NCBI GenBank assembly: GCA_949878885.1
Contig: CATLBN010000003.1
Coordinates: 1-64,000, forward strand
Length of the DNA: 64,000 bases
Direction: 5' to 3'
Source of the DNA: an uncultured Clostridia bacterium
GTDB taxonomy: Bacteria; Bacillota; Clostridia; Christensenellales; Borkfalkiaceae
Below the pieces are notes generated by a model that was not told the origin of the DNA, made no database searches, and was given only the letters and a program-made list of their open reading frames with translations. Each line of letters starts with the position of its first letter. The stretch's first letter is position 1. The translations under genes and the position numbers were made by a program. This document shows, in pieces, positions 8,335 to 17,737 of the stretch.

Positions 8335-8426
8335 ATTTTAACCTTTACATTGACTGATATACGCCTTTAACTTTACAAAAGCAAGTAGACAAATGTTATT
8401 GTCGGTAATTTTTTATAGCTTAAAGG

Positions 8427-8455
8427 TTGACGAAATAAAGTAAAGCGTGTATTAT
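8427..8455 (+). promoter_or_regulatory. promoter for the flavoprotein gene
   Basis: TTGACG (8427-8432), a 17-bp spacer and TATTAT (8450-8455) lie 44 bp upstream of the flavoprotein ATG. The stretch 8335-8426 shows no coding signal. Confidence 0.65.
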
Positions 8456-8498
8456 AAAAACCGCAAAAACAAAGTTGCTTTTATAGAGGAAAAATTTT

Positions 8499-9653
8499 AT
8501 GGTTTTCAGCGTAACTGAAGATATAAAGTATATCGGCGTAGACGATACGGATATAGATCTTTTCGAGGGGCAGTATAAAGTGCCTAACGGAGTATCTTAT
8601 AATTCATACGTCTTAATAGATGAAAAAATTGCGGTGTTCGATACCGTCGATAAACGCAAAACGGAGGAGTGGCTTAAAAATCTCGCCGCCTCTTTAAACG
8701 GCAGACAGCCCGACTATCTTATAGTTTCTCACGTAGAGCCGGACCACTCCGCAAGCATACCCGCTTTTTTAAAGGCTTATCCTTGCGTTACCGTTGTAGG
8801 CAATGAAAAGACCTTTTTGCTGATTGAAAGATTTTACGGCAATACCGTAAAAAATAAATTTACCGTAAAGGACGGCGAGGAGCTTAATCTCGGCAAACAC
8901 AAAATTGCCTTTGCTTTTGCGCCGATGGTTCACTGGCCCGAGGTTATGACTTCGTTCGATAAATACGACGGCGTGCTTTTTTCTGCGGACGCTTTCGGTA
9001 AATTCGGCGCTCTGTCCTGTAATGAGGACTGGCTTGACGAAGCGATGAGATATTATATAAATATCGTCGGTAAATACGGCAACCCCGTTCAGGGCGCGTT
9101 AAAAAAGGTTTCCGCATTCAATATAAAAATAATCTGTCCTCTGCACGGTCCCGTGTTGAAAGACAATCTTGAATATTATATAGGCAAGTACGATACGTGG
9201 AGTTCGTACAAGCCCGACGAGGAAGGGGTGTTCGTAGCTTACGCGTCCGTTTACGGCAATACCGCCTGTGCCGCGCAAAAGCTTGCCAAAAAGCTTAAAG
9301 AGAGCGGAGTAAAGGCGGAGGTTGCCGATTTGAACCGTTGCGATTTATCCTCTGCGGTTGCAAGCGCGTTTAAGTATAATAAGCTTGTAATAGCAAGCAT
9401 AACTTACGACGGCGGAATAATGCCATGTGCCGAAGAATTTATAAACAAGCTGAAAGCGAAAAATTACAGCAACCGCACCGTTGGATTTATTCAGAACGGA
9501 AGCTGGGCGCCTATTTCGGCAAAGCTTATGCGTACCGCTTTTGAAGGCTTTAAATCAATATCCTTCTGTGCGGAGGCGGTTACGGTAAACTCCGCCTTGG
9601 ATAAGGCGGCGGAAGTACGGCTTTCCGCTCTTGCGGCAGAACTTTCAAAATAA
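8499..9653 (+). CDS. FprA-type flavodiiron protein
   Basis: A 384-residue cytosolic flavoprotein with an N-terminal metallo-beta-lactamase-like diiron domain (about 1-245) and a C-terminal flavodoxin domain (about 247-384). Diiron ligands are visible as HVEPDH near residue 79, the His in MVHWPE near 148, the Asp in SADAFG near 167 and the His in PLHGP near 225. The FMN loop is Y-A-S-V-Y-G-N-T. Family members reduce O2 or NO to water or N2O using electrons from rubredoxin or NADH chains and protect anaerobes. It is the only intact gene in the repeat-bounded island; its codons are somewhat richer in G+C than those of the flanking pseudogenes. Confidence 0.92.
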   Translation: MVFSVTEDIKYIGVDDTDIDLFEGQYKVPNGVSYNSYVLIDEKIAVFDTVDKRKTEEWLKNLAASLNGRQPDYLIVSHVEPDHSASIPAFLKAYPCVTVVGNEKTFLLIERFYGNTVKNKFTVKDGEELNLGKHKIAFAFAPMVHWPEVMTSFDKYDGVLFSADAFGKFGALSCNEDWLDEAMRYYINIVGKYGNPVQGALKKVSAFNIKIICPLHGPVLKDNLEYYIGKYDTWSSYKPDEEGVFVAYASVYGNTACAAQKLAKKLKESGVKAEVADLNRCDLSSAVASAFKYNKLVIASITYDGGIMPCAEEFINKLKAKNYSNRTVGFIQNGSWAPISAKLMRTAFEGFKSISFCAEAVTVNSALDKAAEVRLSALAAELSK

Positions 9654-9656
9654 AAT

Positions 9657-9693
9657 AAAAGCCCCCGATAAGAAGCTTTCTTGACGGGGTTTT
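9657..9693. terminator. terminator after the flavoprotein gene
   Basis: An imperfect hairpin with CCCCG/CGGGG and flanking AAAA/TTTT, and an inner AAGAA/TTCTT pairing. It is usable in both directions. Confidence 0.6.
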
Positions 9694-9936
9694 AAATTAC
9701 ATCGTTTTTAGTAAAATGTTTTAAAACGTCGGGGAATTTGCCTTTTTTGACTACGACGGTTGTCGTGGTTTTATCATATACGACTTTTGCGTCCGACTAC
9801 CTTTTTTCAGCATAGGGGCGCCGATTATTTTAGGTACGCGGATTTTTCTTTTTTCTCCGTCCGACTTGTACTCGCAGAAAAATTCTAATTTATTACCGCT
9901 TTTGTACGTCTTGGAGGACTGAACGAGGCGCTTACA
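9692..9936 (-). pseudogene. frameshifted hypothetical protein remnant
   Basis: On the minus strand one frame reads KRLVQSSKTYKSGNK onward to KIIGAPMLKKG, then a frame change near 9800 is needed to continue as DAKVVYDKTTTTVVV and to end KHFTKNDVI before TAA at 9692. The continuous sense across two frames shows a decayed gene of at least 80 codons. I do not recognise the family. The open frame extends weakly to about 9995. The stretch 9996-10112 holds nothing recognised. Confidence 0.5.
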
Positions 9937-10112
9937 ATTTAATATCGGGACTGTATCAATAGGAAATCTATTGTAACAGCTAAAACAGCATACCAGTGTT
10001 TAGATTAAGGTGCGAAGTAGCGTAAAGTGAAAAGCCGGCTCACCCCCAACACAAAGAAAAGGTGCAGAGTTGCGTTTTGATAAGAGAGAAGATAACACAC
10101 TCTTATTCAACG

Positions 10113-10174
10113 GGCGATGTACAAAGTTTTATAAGATTAAGTTCTCGTAAGATTTTGTACATCGCCATTTTTTT
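10113..10174 (+). terminator. terminator or attenuator before a small ORF
   Basis: A perfect 13-bp stem (GGCGATGTACAAA and its complement) with a 28-nt loop is followed by ATTTTTTTTG. It lies about 30 bp before the ribosome binding site of the ORF at 10206, a position suited to attenuation control. Confidence 0.7.
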
Positions 10175-10205
10175 GTGCAAATTTTTCGATAAAGGAGATA
10201 AGAAT

Positions 10206-10355
10206 TTGCAGGAAAACAAGACAAAAAACATTGAAGTCAGAGCTATCGGAAAGCCGAGTATCGAAGCCTTGACGGAGAGCGAACAACAGGTATTCTACAT
10301 CACCCTATTAAAGCGAATTGCAGAGCTTGCCATAGTTATTACATTAAGAATATAG
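10206..10355 (+). pseudogene. recombinase-associated small ORF, 3' end lost
   Basis: A TTG start at 10206 with AAAGGAGATAAGAA upstream opens a frame with EVRAIGKPSIEALTESEQ and Q-V-F-Y-I-T-L-L-K-R-I. This resembles the small proteins often encoded just before serine recombinases in Clostridia elements (from memory of such elements). The frame enters the right repeat at 10331, and the last eight codons are repeat sequence, so the original C-terminus is gone. An in-frame GTG at 10062 is less likely as start because the terminator hairpin intervenes. Confidence 0.5.
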
Positions 10356-10608
10356 CCGAACGGCTATTTATTCCACGGTGCTATTGACTGAAACTTTTCT
10401 TGCGGTGTGTATTAAGGCAAATAAGGGCGAAACACAGCAACCCACTGAGAAAAATCTCGGTGGGGTTTGGTTTGCCTTTGGCACACGAGCCTAAACACCG
10501 CAATTTCAGTCAATAGCCTTTCGCGGCATAAAGTAGCCGTTTAAATAAAGAAAAACCCAAATCAAACAGCCCTTTAATTAGGTGTTCAATTTAGGTTTCT
10601 CTTGGCGC
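10331..10608 (-). repeat. right copy of hairpin-forming inverted repeat
   Basis: The 278-bp inverted partner of 7567-7785. Its palindrome is better preserved: GCTATTGACTGAAA and its perfect complement pair across the centre, with further TTGCGGTGT / ACACCGCAA pairing. It carries about 60 bp more in the loop, itself able to fold (CCCCACCGAGA with TCTCAGTGGG, and AAGGCAAA with TTTGCCTT). Its outer end overlaps the CCA of tRNA-Ser. It could be a MITE-like element or encode a structured RNA. Confidence 0.8.
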
Positions 10609-10693
10609 AGAGAAGAGGATTTGAACCTCCGGAGGGGTATTAGCCCTCACACGATTTCCAATCGTGCGCCTTAAACCGCTCAGCCATCTCTGC
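10603..10693 (-). tRNA. tRNA-Ser(GGA)
   Basis: A class II tRNA with acceptor pairing GCAGAGA/TCTCTGC, the anticodon loop TTGGAAA within a CACGA/TCGTG stem (anticodon GGA, reading UCC and UCU), a long variable arm, a T arm GAGG-TTCAAAT-CCTC and an encoded CCA. The CCA (10603-10605) is shared with the end of the right repeat, so the tRNA 3' end is the probable integration site. A TTGATT/TATTAT-like promoter lies upstream on the minus strand. Confidence 0.95.
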
Positions 10694-10799
10694 ATAGCCG
10701 CTCGTTTTTTCATACAAGCAATAATATAATATTAAATAATTTAAAAAAAATCAAGCGTTTTTAAATCAAATAAAATACAGGTTAAAAATTTTTTAAATA

Positions 10800-10828
10800 T
10801 TGACTTTGTTTGCTGCTTGTTTTATACT
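10800..10828 (+). promoter_or_regulatory. promoter for tfoX-like/amidohydrolase pair
   Basis: TTGACT (10800-10805), a 17-bp spacer and TATACT (10823-10828), 28 bp before the ATG at 10856. Confidence 0.7.
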
Positions 10829-10855
10829 TTAAATAATATAAAATAAGGAGTTAAA

Positions 10856-11179
10856 ATGGCTACAACAAAAGAATTTTTAAATAGTTTTTTAAAAAGCGCA
10901 AATTCAATACCGGACATTGCCTACCGCGCAATGATGGGCGAATACGTTTTATACTATAAACAAAAAGTAATAGGCGGAATTTACGACAACAGGGTGCTTA
11001 TTAAGCCTGTTAACGGGCTTGAAACGCTTATGCCTAATGCGGAACTGCAAATTCCGTACAAAGGCGCTAAACCGCTTGTAAAGGTTGAATGCTTTGACGG
11101 TGAGTTTTTGTTAAGCGTTTTTGAGTTGCTTTATGCCAAGCTGCCTATGCCTAAGCCTAAAAAGAGGAAATCAAAATGA
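10856..11179 (+). CDS. TfoX N-terminal domain protein
   Basis: A 107-residue protein covering only the TfoX N-terminal domain. The family signature is clear at residues 23-50: R-A-M-M-G-E-Y, then YYKQKVIGGIYDNRVLIKP. Full-length TfoX regulates competence in Gammaproteobacteria; stand-alone N-domain proteins in Firmicutes have no proven role. The tail is Lys/Pro-rich. AAGGAGTTAAAATG sets the start. The last 4 nt overlap the amidohydrolase gene. Confidence 0.85.
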   Translation: MATTKEFLNSFLKSANSIPDIAYRAMMGEYVLYYKQKVIGGIYDNRVLIKPVNGLETLMPNAELQIPYKGAKPLVKVECFDGEFLLSVFELLYAKLPMPKPKKRKSK

Positions 11180-12084
11180 AAATTATTGACGCGCACGCTC
11201 ACGTTGCACAATATATTTGCGGATTTACCTCGCGCGGAGAACTGAGAGCTGCAGGCGGCGGAAAGGCAAGCTATTCAACGGGGGAAACGTTTTTAATGTT
11301 TCCCCCAGAAATGGGAGATACCGGCGTTACACCGGAATCTCTTTTAAAAGTTATGGACGCGCACGGAGTAGAAAAAGCTGTTTTATTGCAGGGTAATTGG
11401 CTTGGGTTTCATAATCAATATACTTATGAAGCTATTGAAAAATATCCAAACCGTTTTACGGGCGCGGCAACTTACGACCCGTTTTGCATTAACGTTGATT
11501 TAATCCGTAAGCGTCTTTTCGACGATTTAAAATTTAAAACGGTAAAGTTTGAACTTTCTACGGGTTCAGGGCTTATGGCAAACCGTCCGCCCGTTTATCT
11601 TGACGGTACGGTTATGAACGAGTGCTACGCATATGCAAGGGAAAGAGGCATAACTGTTGTGCTTGATATAGGCAGACCGAGAAACGCGTGCTGGCAGATA
11701 GAAGCCTGCGCAAACGCTGTTGCAAAATACCCTGAGATTAATTTTGTTTTCTGCCACTTGCTGTCGCCTCAGCGCGGGGATTTAAAGCTGCTGGAAGAAG
11801 CACTTTATAAACTTGTTGCGGATAACGTTTATTTTGACATATCTTCGCTTGCGCATAATCAAAAGCCCGAAACTTATCCGTATCCTACCGCGGTAGAACA
11901 TTTAAAAACCGCAAAAAAAACAGTGGGCGCAAATAAGCTTATGTTCGGTTCGGATATGCCAAGCACTCTTTCACGCGATAGCTATGAAAACTTGGTTAAT
12001 TACGTGATATATGGGGGTGTATTTACTGAAGCCGAGCTTGAAGACGTGTTTTATAATACTGCAAATAAAGTATATTTTAAATAA
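11176..12084 (+). CDS. amidohydrolase family protein (amidohydro-rel type)
   Basis: A 302-residue TIM-barrel metal hydrolase or decarboxylase-like protein. It starts with the metal-binding DAHAH at residues 5-9, has FCHLLSPQRGD near 193 with a possible His ligand, and GSDMPS near 262 with the conserved Asp. These mark the amidohydrolase-2 group (gamma-resorcylate decarboxylase-like). Substrate is unknown. It is translationally coupled to the TfoX-like gene. Confidence 0.82.
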   Translation: MKIIDAHAHVAQYICGFTSRGELRAAGGGKASYSTGETFLMFPPEMGDTGVTPESLLKVMDAHGVEKAVLLQGNWLGFHNQYTYEAIEKYPNRFTGAATYDPFCINVDLIRKRLFDDLKFKTVKFELSTGSGLMANRPPVYLDGTVMNECYAYARERGITVVLDIGRPRNACWQIEACANAVAKYPEINFVFCHLLSPQRGDLKLLEEALYKLVADNVYFDISSLAHNQKPETYPYPTAVEHLKTAKKTVGANKLMFGSDMPSTLSRDSYENLVNYVIYGGVFTEAELEDVFYNTANKVYFK

Positions 12085-12183
12085 AATAAGCGCTACGGAT
12101 ACTGCTGTATTTTTAAATTATATAATAAAAACTTATATATATTTATAAAAATCATTATGCCGCTTTTTGGCTTTAAAGCTTAA

Positions 12184-13593
<1,410 letters not shown>

Positions 13594-13601
13594 TTATAAT
13601 A

Positions 13602-13632
13602 ACCGCCCCCTTGCAGGGGCGGTATTTTTTTA
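13602..13632 (+). terminator. gdhA terminator
   Basis: CCGCCCC/GGGGCGG stem with a short TTGCA-type loop, followed by TATTTTTTTATTT. Confidence 0.92.
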
Positions 13633-13633
13633 T

Positions 13634-13662
13634 TTGACAGTATATTGTAAAATAATTATAAT
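13634..13662 (+). promoter_or_regulatory. proA promoter
   Basis: Perfect TTGACA (13634-13639) and TATAAT (13657-13662) with a 17-bp spacer, directly after the gdhA terminator. Confidence 0.85.
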
Positions 13663-13679
13663 ATACGAAAAATAGTTGC

Positions 13680-13707
13680 ACAATACAAATTTTTTATTTT
13701 GTATTGT
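13680..13707 (+). promoter_or_regulatory. hairpin or operator in the proA leader
   Basis: ACAATACAAA and TTTGTATTGT form a perfect 10-bp inverted repeat with an 8-nt T-rich loop, between promoter and the AAAGAGG ribosome binding site. It could be a protein operator or a leader hairpin. Confidence 0.4.
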
Positions 13708-13726
13708 TTAAAGAGGTTAAATATTA

Positions 13727-14980
13727 ATGACGACTTCGGAAATTTTGGAATTTGCCAAAAAAGCCAAAAGCGGAGCGGCAACGCTGTCTAACGAACAAAA
13801 ACGGGCGGCGCTTATAAATATGGCGGCTTCGCTTGAAGATGAAGCCGAAAATATTTTAAAAGCAAACGCTTCGGATATTGCTGCGTCAAACTTGTCGTTT
13901 GCAATGCGCGACAGGTTAATGCTTAATAAAGAGCGCGTGCACGCTATGGCTGAAAATATGCGTTCGCTTGCAAAAGTTCCCGATCCCATTGGCGAAATCA
14001 AAGAAGAAAAATTGCTTGATAACGGACTTACGCTTAAAAAGATTGCTGTTCCGATAGGCGTAATTGCGCTTGTTTACGAAAACCGCCCCGACGTAACAGC
14101 CGACGCTGCCGCATTAACCTTAAAAAGCGGTAACGTGTGCGTTCTTTTGGCGGGGAAAGAGTCGATTTTATCGGCAAGAGCAATAATAACCGCTTTGCGT
14201 AAGGGGTTAAAGCGCGCGGGCGTTTCGCAATACGTTATTAATTTTATTGAAGAACCTTCGGAAGAAGCCGTTAATGAACTTATGTCCGCCTGCGGATATG
14301 TAGATTTGCTTATTCCGCGCGGGAGTGCAAAACTTATTAAAAATTGCGCTGAAAATTCAAAAGTTCCTTGTATTTATACCGGCGCCGGAATTTGCCACGG
14401 TTATGTTGACGAATATGCGGATTTTAATAAAGCTCTTGATATTGTTGAAAATGCAAAATGCGAAAGACCTACGGTTTGCAACGCAATGGAAGTGCTGCTT
14501 ATAAATAAAAAAATAGCAGGAGAATTTTTACCGGAGCTTTATAAAAGACTTTGCAAAAAAAATGAAAGCAACAGCGTTACCTTAAAACTTGATGAATACG
14601 CGTATTCGGTTTTACAGGGTTTGCCTTATTGCGAGCGAGCAGAAAATGATGATTTTGATAAAGAGTTCCTTGATTACGTTTTAGCGGTTAAAACCGTTGA
14701 AAGCGTTAAGGAGGCTGTATCGCATATTGCATTGCACTCTACGGGACACAGCGAATGCATAATTACCGAAAATGAAGAAAACGCAAAGATTTTTGTAAAG
14801 TCTGTAGACAGCTGCGCCGTTTACGTAAATGCGTCTACAAGACTTACCGACGGCGGCGTATTCGGTTTGGGCGCTGAGATAGGAATTTCTACTCGGAAAA
14901 TTCACGCAAGAGGACCGATAGGGTTAAAAGAACTTACTTCGTATAAATACGTTGCTATCGGAAACGGAAATTTAAGGTAG
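13727..14980 (+). CDS. proA: gamma-glutamyl phosphate reductase
   Basis: A 417-residue NADPH-dependent reductase turning gamma-glutamyl phosphate into glutamate-5-semialdehyde in proline synthesis. The aldehyde-dehydrogenase fold is clear: VPIGVIALVYENRPDV near residues 108-123, LKSGN near 132, and the catalytic cysteine in ERPTVCNAMEVLL near 249. The proB kinase that normally precedes proA is not in this window. The AEC transporter begins 7 bp later and is likely co-transcribed. Confidence 0.95.
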   Translation: MTTSEILEFAKKAKSGAATLSNEQKRAALINMAASLEDEAENILKANASDIAASNLSFAMRDRLMLNKERVHAMAENMRSLAKVPDPIGEIKEEKLLDNGLTLKKIAVPIGVIALVYENRPDVTADAAALTLKSGNVCVLLAGKESILSARAIITALRKGLKRAGVSQYVINFIEEPSEEAVNELMSACGYVDLLIPRGSAKLIKNCAENSKVPCIYTGAGICHGYVDEYADFNKALDIVENAKCERPTVCNAMEVLLINKKIAGEFLPELYKRLCKKNESNSVTLKLDEYAYSVLQGLPYCERAENDDFDKEFLDYVLAVKTVESVKEAVSHIALHSTGHSECIITENEENAKIFVKSVDSCAVYVNASTRLTDGGVFGLGAEIGISTRKIHARGPIGLKELTSYKYVAIGNGNLR

Positions 14981-14987
14981 GTTGTAT

Positions 14988-16088
14988 ATGGGAAAAATTA
15001 TATTAACGGCAGTAAACGCCGTTCTGCCTATAATTTTGCTTATTTTATTGGGTTATGCATTAAAGCGAATAAAACTTTTAAATAAAGAGTTTCTTAAAAT
15101 AGGCAACAAACTTGTTTTTAAAGTATTATTACCCGTAATGCTTTTTATTAACGTATATAACGCCGATTTTAAATCGTTCCGTTGGGACGTTATTTTATAT
15201 TCGCTTATTGTTATTGTAATAATTTTCGGATTGGGATTTCTTACCAGCATATTAATCACAAAAAGAAACGACCGCAGAGGAGTCATTTTGCAGTGTACGT
15301 TCAGAAGTAATTTCGCAATTATAGGTACGTCGCTTGCCGTGGCTCTTGCAGGCGCAAACGAATTGCTGTCTACCGATATAAGCGCAACCGTAGCCATTAT
15401 TCAGGCTTTTTCTATTCCGCTGTTCAACGTGTTGGCAGTCGTTTCGCTTTCCGTGTTCGTAGGCAGAGAACCTAAACCTTTAACGGAAAATGCGCTTGCT
15501 GCAAATGCAGGAGAAGACAAAGCCGTTGTAAAAACGTCGCATAGCGGTGCGGTTAAAGGCATTTTAAAAGGAATAATTACAAATCCTCTTATAATCGGCG
15601 TAGCTGCCGGACTTGTGTTTTTGGGAATAAGAGAACTTGAAATTTTTGCGGCAGGCAGCGCTGTGTTTACGCTTAAAGAACATTTGTATTTTTTATACAA
15701 AGCATTAAACGATTTAAAGATTGTTGCGTCACCGTTTGCATTGATTGTATTAGGCGGACAATTTGAGTTTTCAGCTGTTAAAGGAATGTTGAAAGAAATA
15801 ATTGCGGGCACGTTGTTCAGAATAGTTATCGCTCCGCTATTGGGCATAGGATGTGCTGTAATTATAAGTAAATATACAAATTTATTTACTTTCGGCGTTA
15901 CGGAATATCCTGCATTGATTGCGCTCTTCGGTTCGCCTGTTGCAGTTTCAAGCGCAATAATGGCAGGGGAGATGAAAAACGACGAACAGCTTGCAACGCA
16001 GCTTGTTGTTTGGACGAGTATCGGTTCTATTTTTACTATATTTATCACAGTTTGCATATTGATGTCCGCAGGGCTGTTATCGGTTTAA
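14988..16088 (+). CDS. AEC family transporter
   Basis: A 366-residue membrane protein of the auxin efflux carrier (AEC) family, with about ten hydrophobic helices in two halves joined by a hydrophilic loop near residues 160-185. The N-terminal helix pair with P-I-I-L-L-I-L-L-G-Y-A-L-K and the later CTFRSNFAIIGTSLA segment are typical. Members export malate, auxin-like acids or amino acids; substrate here is unknown. The ATG at 14988 lies after AAGGTAGG; a TTG two codons upstream is possible. It lies between proA and a pectinase gene. Confidence 0.85.
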   Translation: MGKIILTAVNAVLPIILLILLGYALKRIKLLNKEFLKIGNKLVFKVLLPVMLFINVYNADFKSFRWDVILYSLIVIVIIFGLGFLTSILITKRNDRRGVILQCTFRSNFAIIGTSLAVALAGANELLSTDISATVAIIQAFSIPLFNVLAVVSLSVFVGREPKPLTENALAANAGEDKAVVKTSHSGAVKGILKGIITNPLIIGVAAGLVFLGIRELEIFAAGSAVFTLKEHLYFLYKALNDLKIVASPFALIVLGGQFEFSAVKGMLKEIIAGTLFRIVIAPLLGIGCAVIISKYTNLFTFGVTEYPALIALFGSPVAVSSAIMAGEMKNDEQLATQLVVWTSIGSIFTIFITVCILMSAGLLSV

Positions 16089-16092
16089 AATT

Positions 16093-17628
16093 ATGAAAAT
16101 ACTTGCATTAACTCCCGTAAGCGTTACGGTAGAACTTGAAAACTGCAAAACGCCGTATTATTGCGAAAGTCTATTTAACGTTAGTTTAAACGGTAAAATA
16201 TTGCGTTCGGAAAATAAAAATATATTTTCCGTATTCGGTTTGCAAAGCGGAAAAAAATATACGTTAAGCGCACGCCAAGAGGAGGTAATTTTTGAATTGC
16301 CCCCCGAATATGTGCGAGTTTCCGTGCTTTCTTTCGGTGCGAAAGGCGATGGCAAGCACGACGATACGTTGGCGTTTTATGCGGCGTTTGCGTGCCTTGG
16401 TGAAAATTCGGTGCTATACGTCCCTAAAGGGGATTATTTAGTAAAACCGATATTTTTGAAAAGCGGAATAACCGTTTACCTTGAAAAAGGCGCAACGATT
16501 TTAGGCGCTGTCGACAGGGAAAGTTATCCCGTTTTGCCGGCAATTATAAAAGGTAAAAATTGGGAAATCAACGTCGGTACCTGGCAGGGCGAGGAAGCGG
16601 ATTGCTTTGCTTCCGTATTTACCGCATATAACCAAAAAAATATAAGTATTATTGGCGAAGGTACAATAGATTGCCGAGCGTCTCTTGGCGATTGGTATAT
16701 AAATCATCGTGTAAAACGCGGCGCTTGGCGTCCGCGCGGAGTCTTTTTTAATCGCTGCGAAAATGTGCTTTTACAGGGTATAACGGTAAAAAATACCCCC
16801 AGCTGGAATATACATCCCTATTTTTGCAAAAACGTAAAACTTTTGGATTTAACGCTTGAAAATCCGCCTAGTATGCCTACAACAGACGGCATTGACCCCG
16901 ACAGTTGCGAAAACGTTGAAATAGCAGGAGTGAATATTTCCGTTGGCGACGATTGCATAGCTTTAAAATCGCAGACGTTTGAGGCGGCAAAAAAATACAA
17001 ACAGCCGTGCAGAAATATAGATATACGCAACTGTTTAATGCGTTGCGGACACGGCGGCGTAGTGTTCGGAAGCGAGCTTTCCGGAGGAATTGAAAATGTT
17101 AACGTATCACAGTGTTTATTTGAGGGTACCGATAGAGGCTTTCGTATAAAGACGCGCAGAGGCAGAGGGCATATAGGTAAATGCGACGGCGTGAATTTTT
17201 CAGACATAAAAATGGTAAACGTTAAAGTTCCGTTTGTAATAAATATGTATTATAATATGGGTGATGAAAACGGACATACAGAATATGTTTGGACTACGGA
17301 AAAGTTGCCGTTTGACGAACGTACGCCCGTTATCGGGAGTTTTACTTTCAAAAATACAGAATGCGTTGGCGTTGAATACGCAGCAGGAGCTTTTTACGGT
17401 CTGCCTGAATCGCCCATAAAAAGCATTAAATTTAAAAACGTTAGGTTTGAGTACAATAAAAATTCCGCCGCGGGCTATCCGGATATGAAAGAGCAGAACA
17501 CCGCAGTAAAAAATCAAGGACTCGATTTCCATTTTGCAGAAGAAGTAATTCTTGAAAACGTGTCAATTTGCGGACAGACGGGACAAGAAGTTTTGCTTGA
17601 TAAAGTAAATAGCTTTAATAAATTTTAA
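16093..17628 (+). CDS. glycoside hydrolase family 28 (polygalacturonase-like)
   Basis: A 511-residue right-handed beta-helix enzyme. After an N-terminal fibronectin-like region (1-75), SFGAKGDGKHDD marks the start of the pectinase fold. GH28 catalytic motifs are present: the Asp-containing TDGIDPDSC near 264, GDDCIALKS near 287, the GHGGVVFGSE histidine motif near 320 and the RIKTRRGRGH substrate-binding motif near 355. It should hydrolyse galacturonan or rhamnogalacturonan links. No signal peptide is seen, so it probably acts inside the cell on imported oligogalacturonides, which suits a gut or plant-polymer diet. It begins 4 bp after the AEC gene. Confidence 0.92.
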   Translation: MKILALTPVSVTVELENCKTPYYCESLFNVSLNGKILRSENKNIFSVFGLQSGKKYTLSARQEEVIFELPPEYVRVSVLSFGAKGDGKHDDTLAFYAAFACLGENSVLYVPKGDYLVKPIFLKSGITVYLEKGATILGAVDRESYPVLPAIIKGKNWEINVGTWQGEEADCFASVFTAYNQKNISIIGEGTIDCRASLGDWYINHRVKRGAWRPRGVFFNRCENVLLQGITVKNTPSWNIHPYFCKNVKLLDLTLENPPSMPTTDGIDPDSCENVEIAGVNISVGDDCIALKSQTFEAAKKYKQPCRNIDIRNCLMRCGHGGVVFGSELSGGIENVNVSQCLFEGTDRGFRIKTRRGRGHIGKCDGVNFSDIKMVNVKVPFVINMYYNMGDENGHTEYVWTTEKLPFDERTPVIGSFTFKNTECVGVEYAAGAFYGLPESPIKSIKFKNVRFEYNKNSAAGYPDMKEQNTAVKNQGLDFHFAEEVILENVSICGQTGQEVLLDKVNSFNKF

Positions 17629-17631
17629 TAA

Positions 17632-17664
17632 AAAAATACCGACTGATTCAGTCGGTATTTTTTT
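17632..17664 (+). terminator. terminator after GH28 gene
   Basis: AAAATACCGAC/GTCGGTATTTT stem with the loop TGATTCA and a following T run. Confidence 0.92.
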
Positions 17665-17665
17665 A

Positions 17666-17722
17666 TTGACAAATGCGAAAATAAAGTTTATACTAAAACA
17701 AATGTTGTAAAACGATTGTTTT
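17666..17722 (+). promoter_or_regulatory. promoter and candidate TetR operator
   Basis: TTGACA (17666-17671) and TATACT (17689-17694) with a 17-bp spacer are followed at once by a 28-bp imperfect palindrome (17695-17722) with arms AAAACAA and TTGTTTT. Its position over the transcription start suits autorepression by the TetR protein encoded just downstream. Confidence 0.6.
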
Positions 17723-17737
17723 AAATAGGGAGATGTT

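Larger units (their letters stand above)
7567..10608. mobile_element. degenerate genomic island bounded by inverted repeats at tRNA-Ser
   Basis: About 3.0 kb enclosed by inverted 219/278-bp repeats, with the right repeat starting inside the CCA end of tRNA-Ser(GGA). Inside are a C-terminal fragment of a serine recombinase, a truncated serine dehydratase, an intact flavoprotein gene, a frameshifted hypothetical gene and a fragment of a recombinase-associated small ORF. The recombinase relics and the tRNA 3'-end location point to integrative-element history; nothing in it looks able to move itself now. Recombination between the repeats would invert the central 2.5 kb. Confidence 0.6.

Noticed and set aside
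10062..10205. Upstream GTG start for the small recombinase-associated ORF
   Set aside because: The added codons cover a perfect terminator hairpin and do not look coding; the TTG at 10206 has a strong ribosome binding site.
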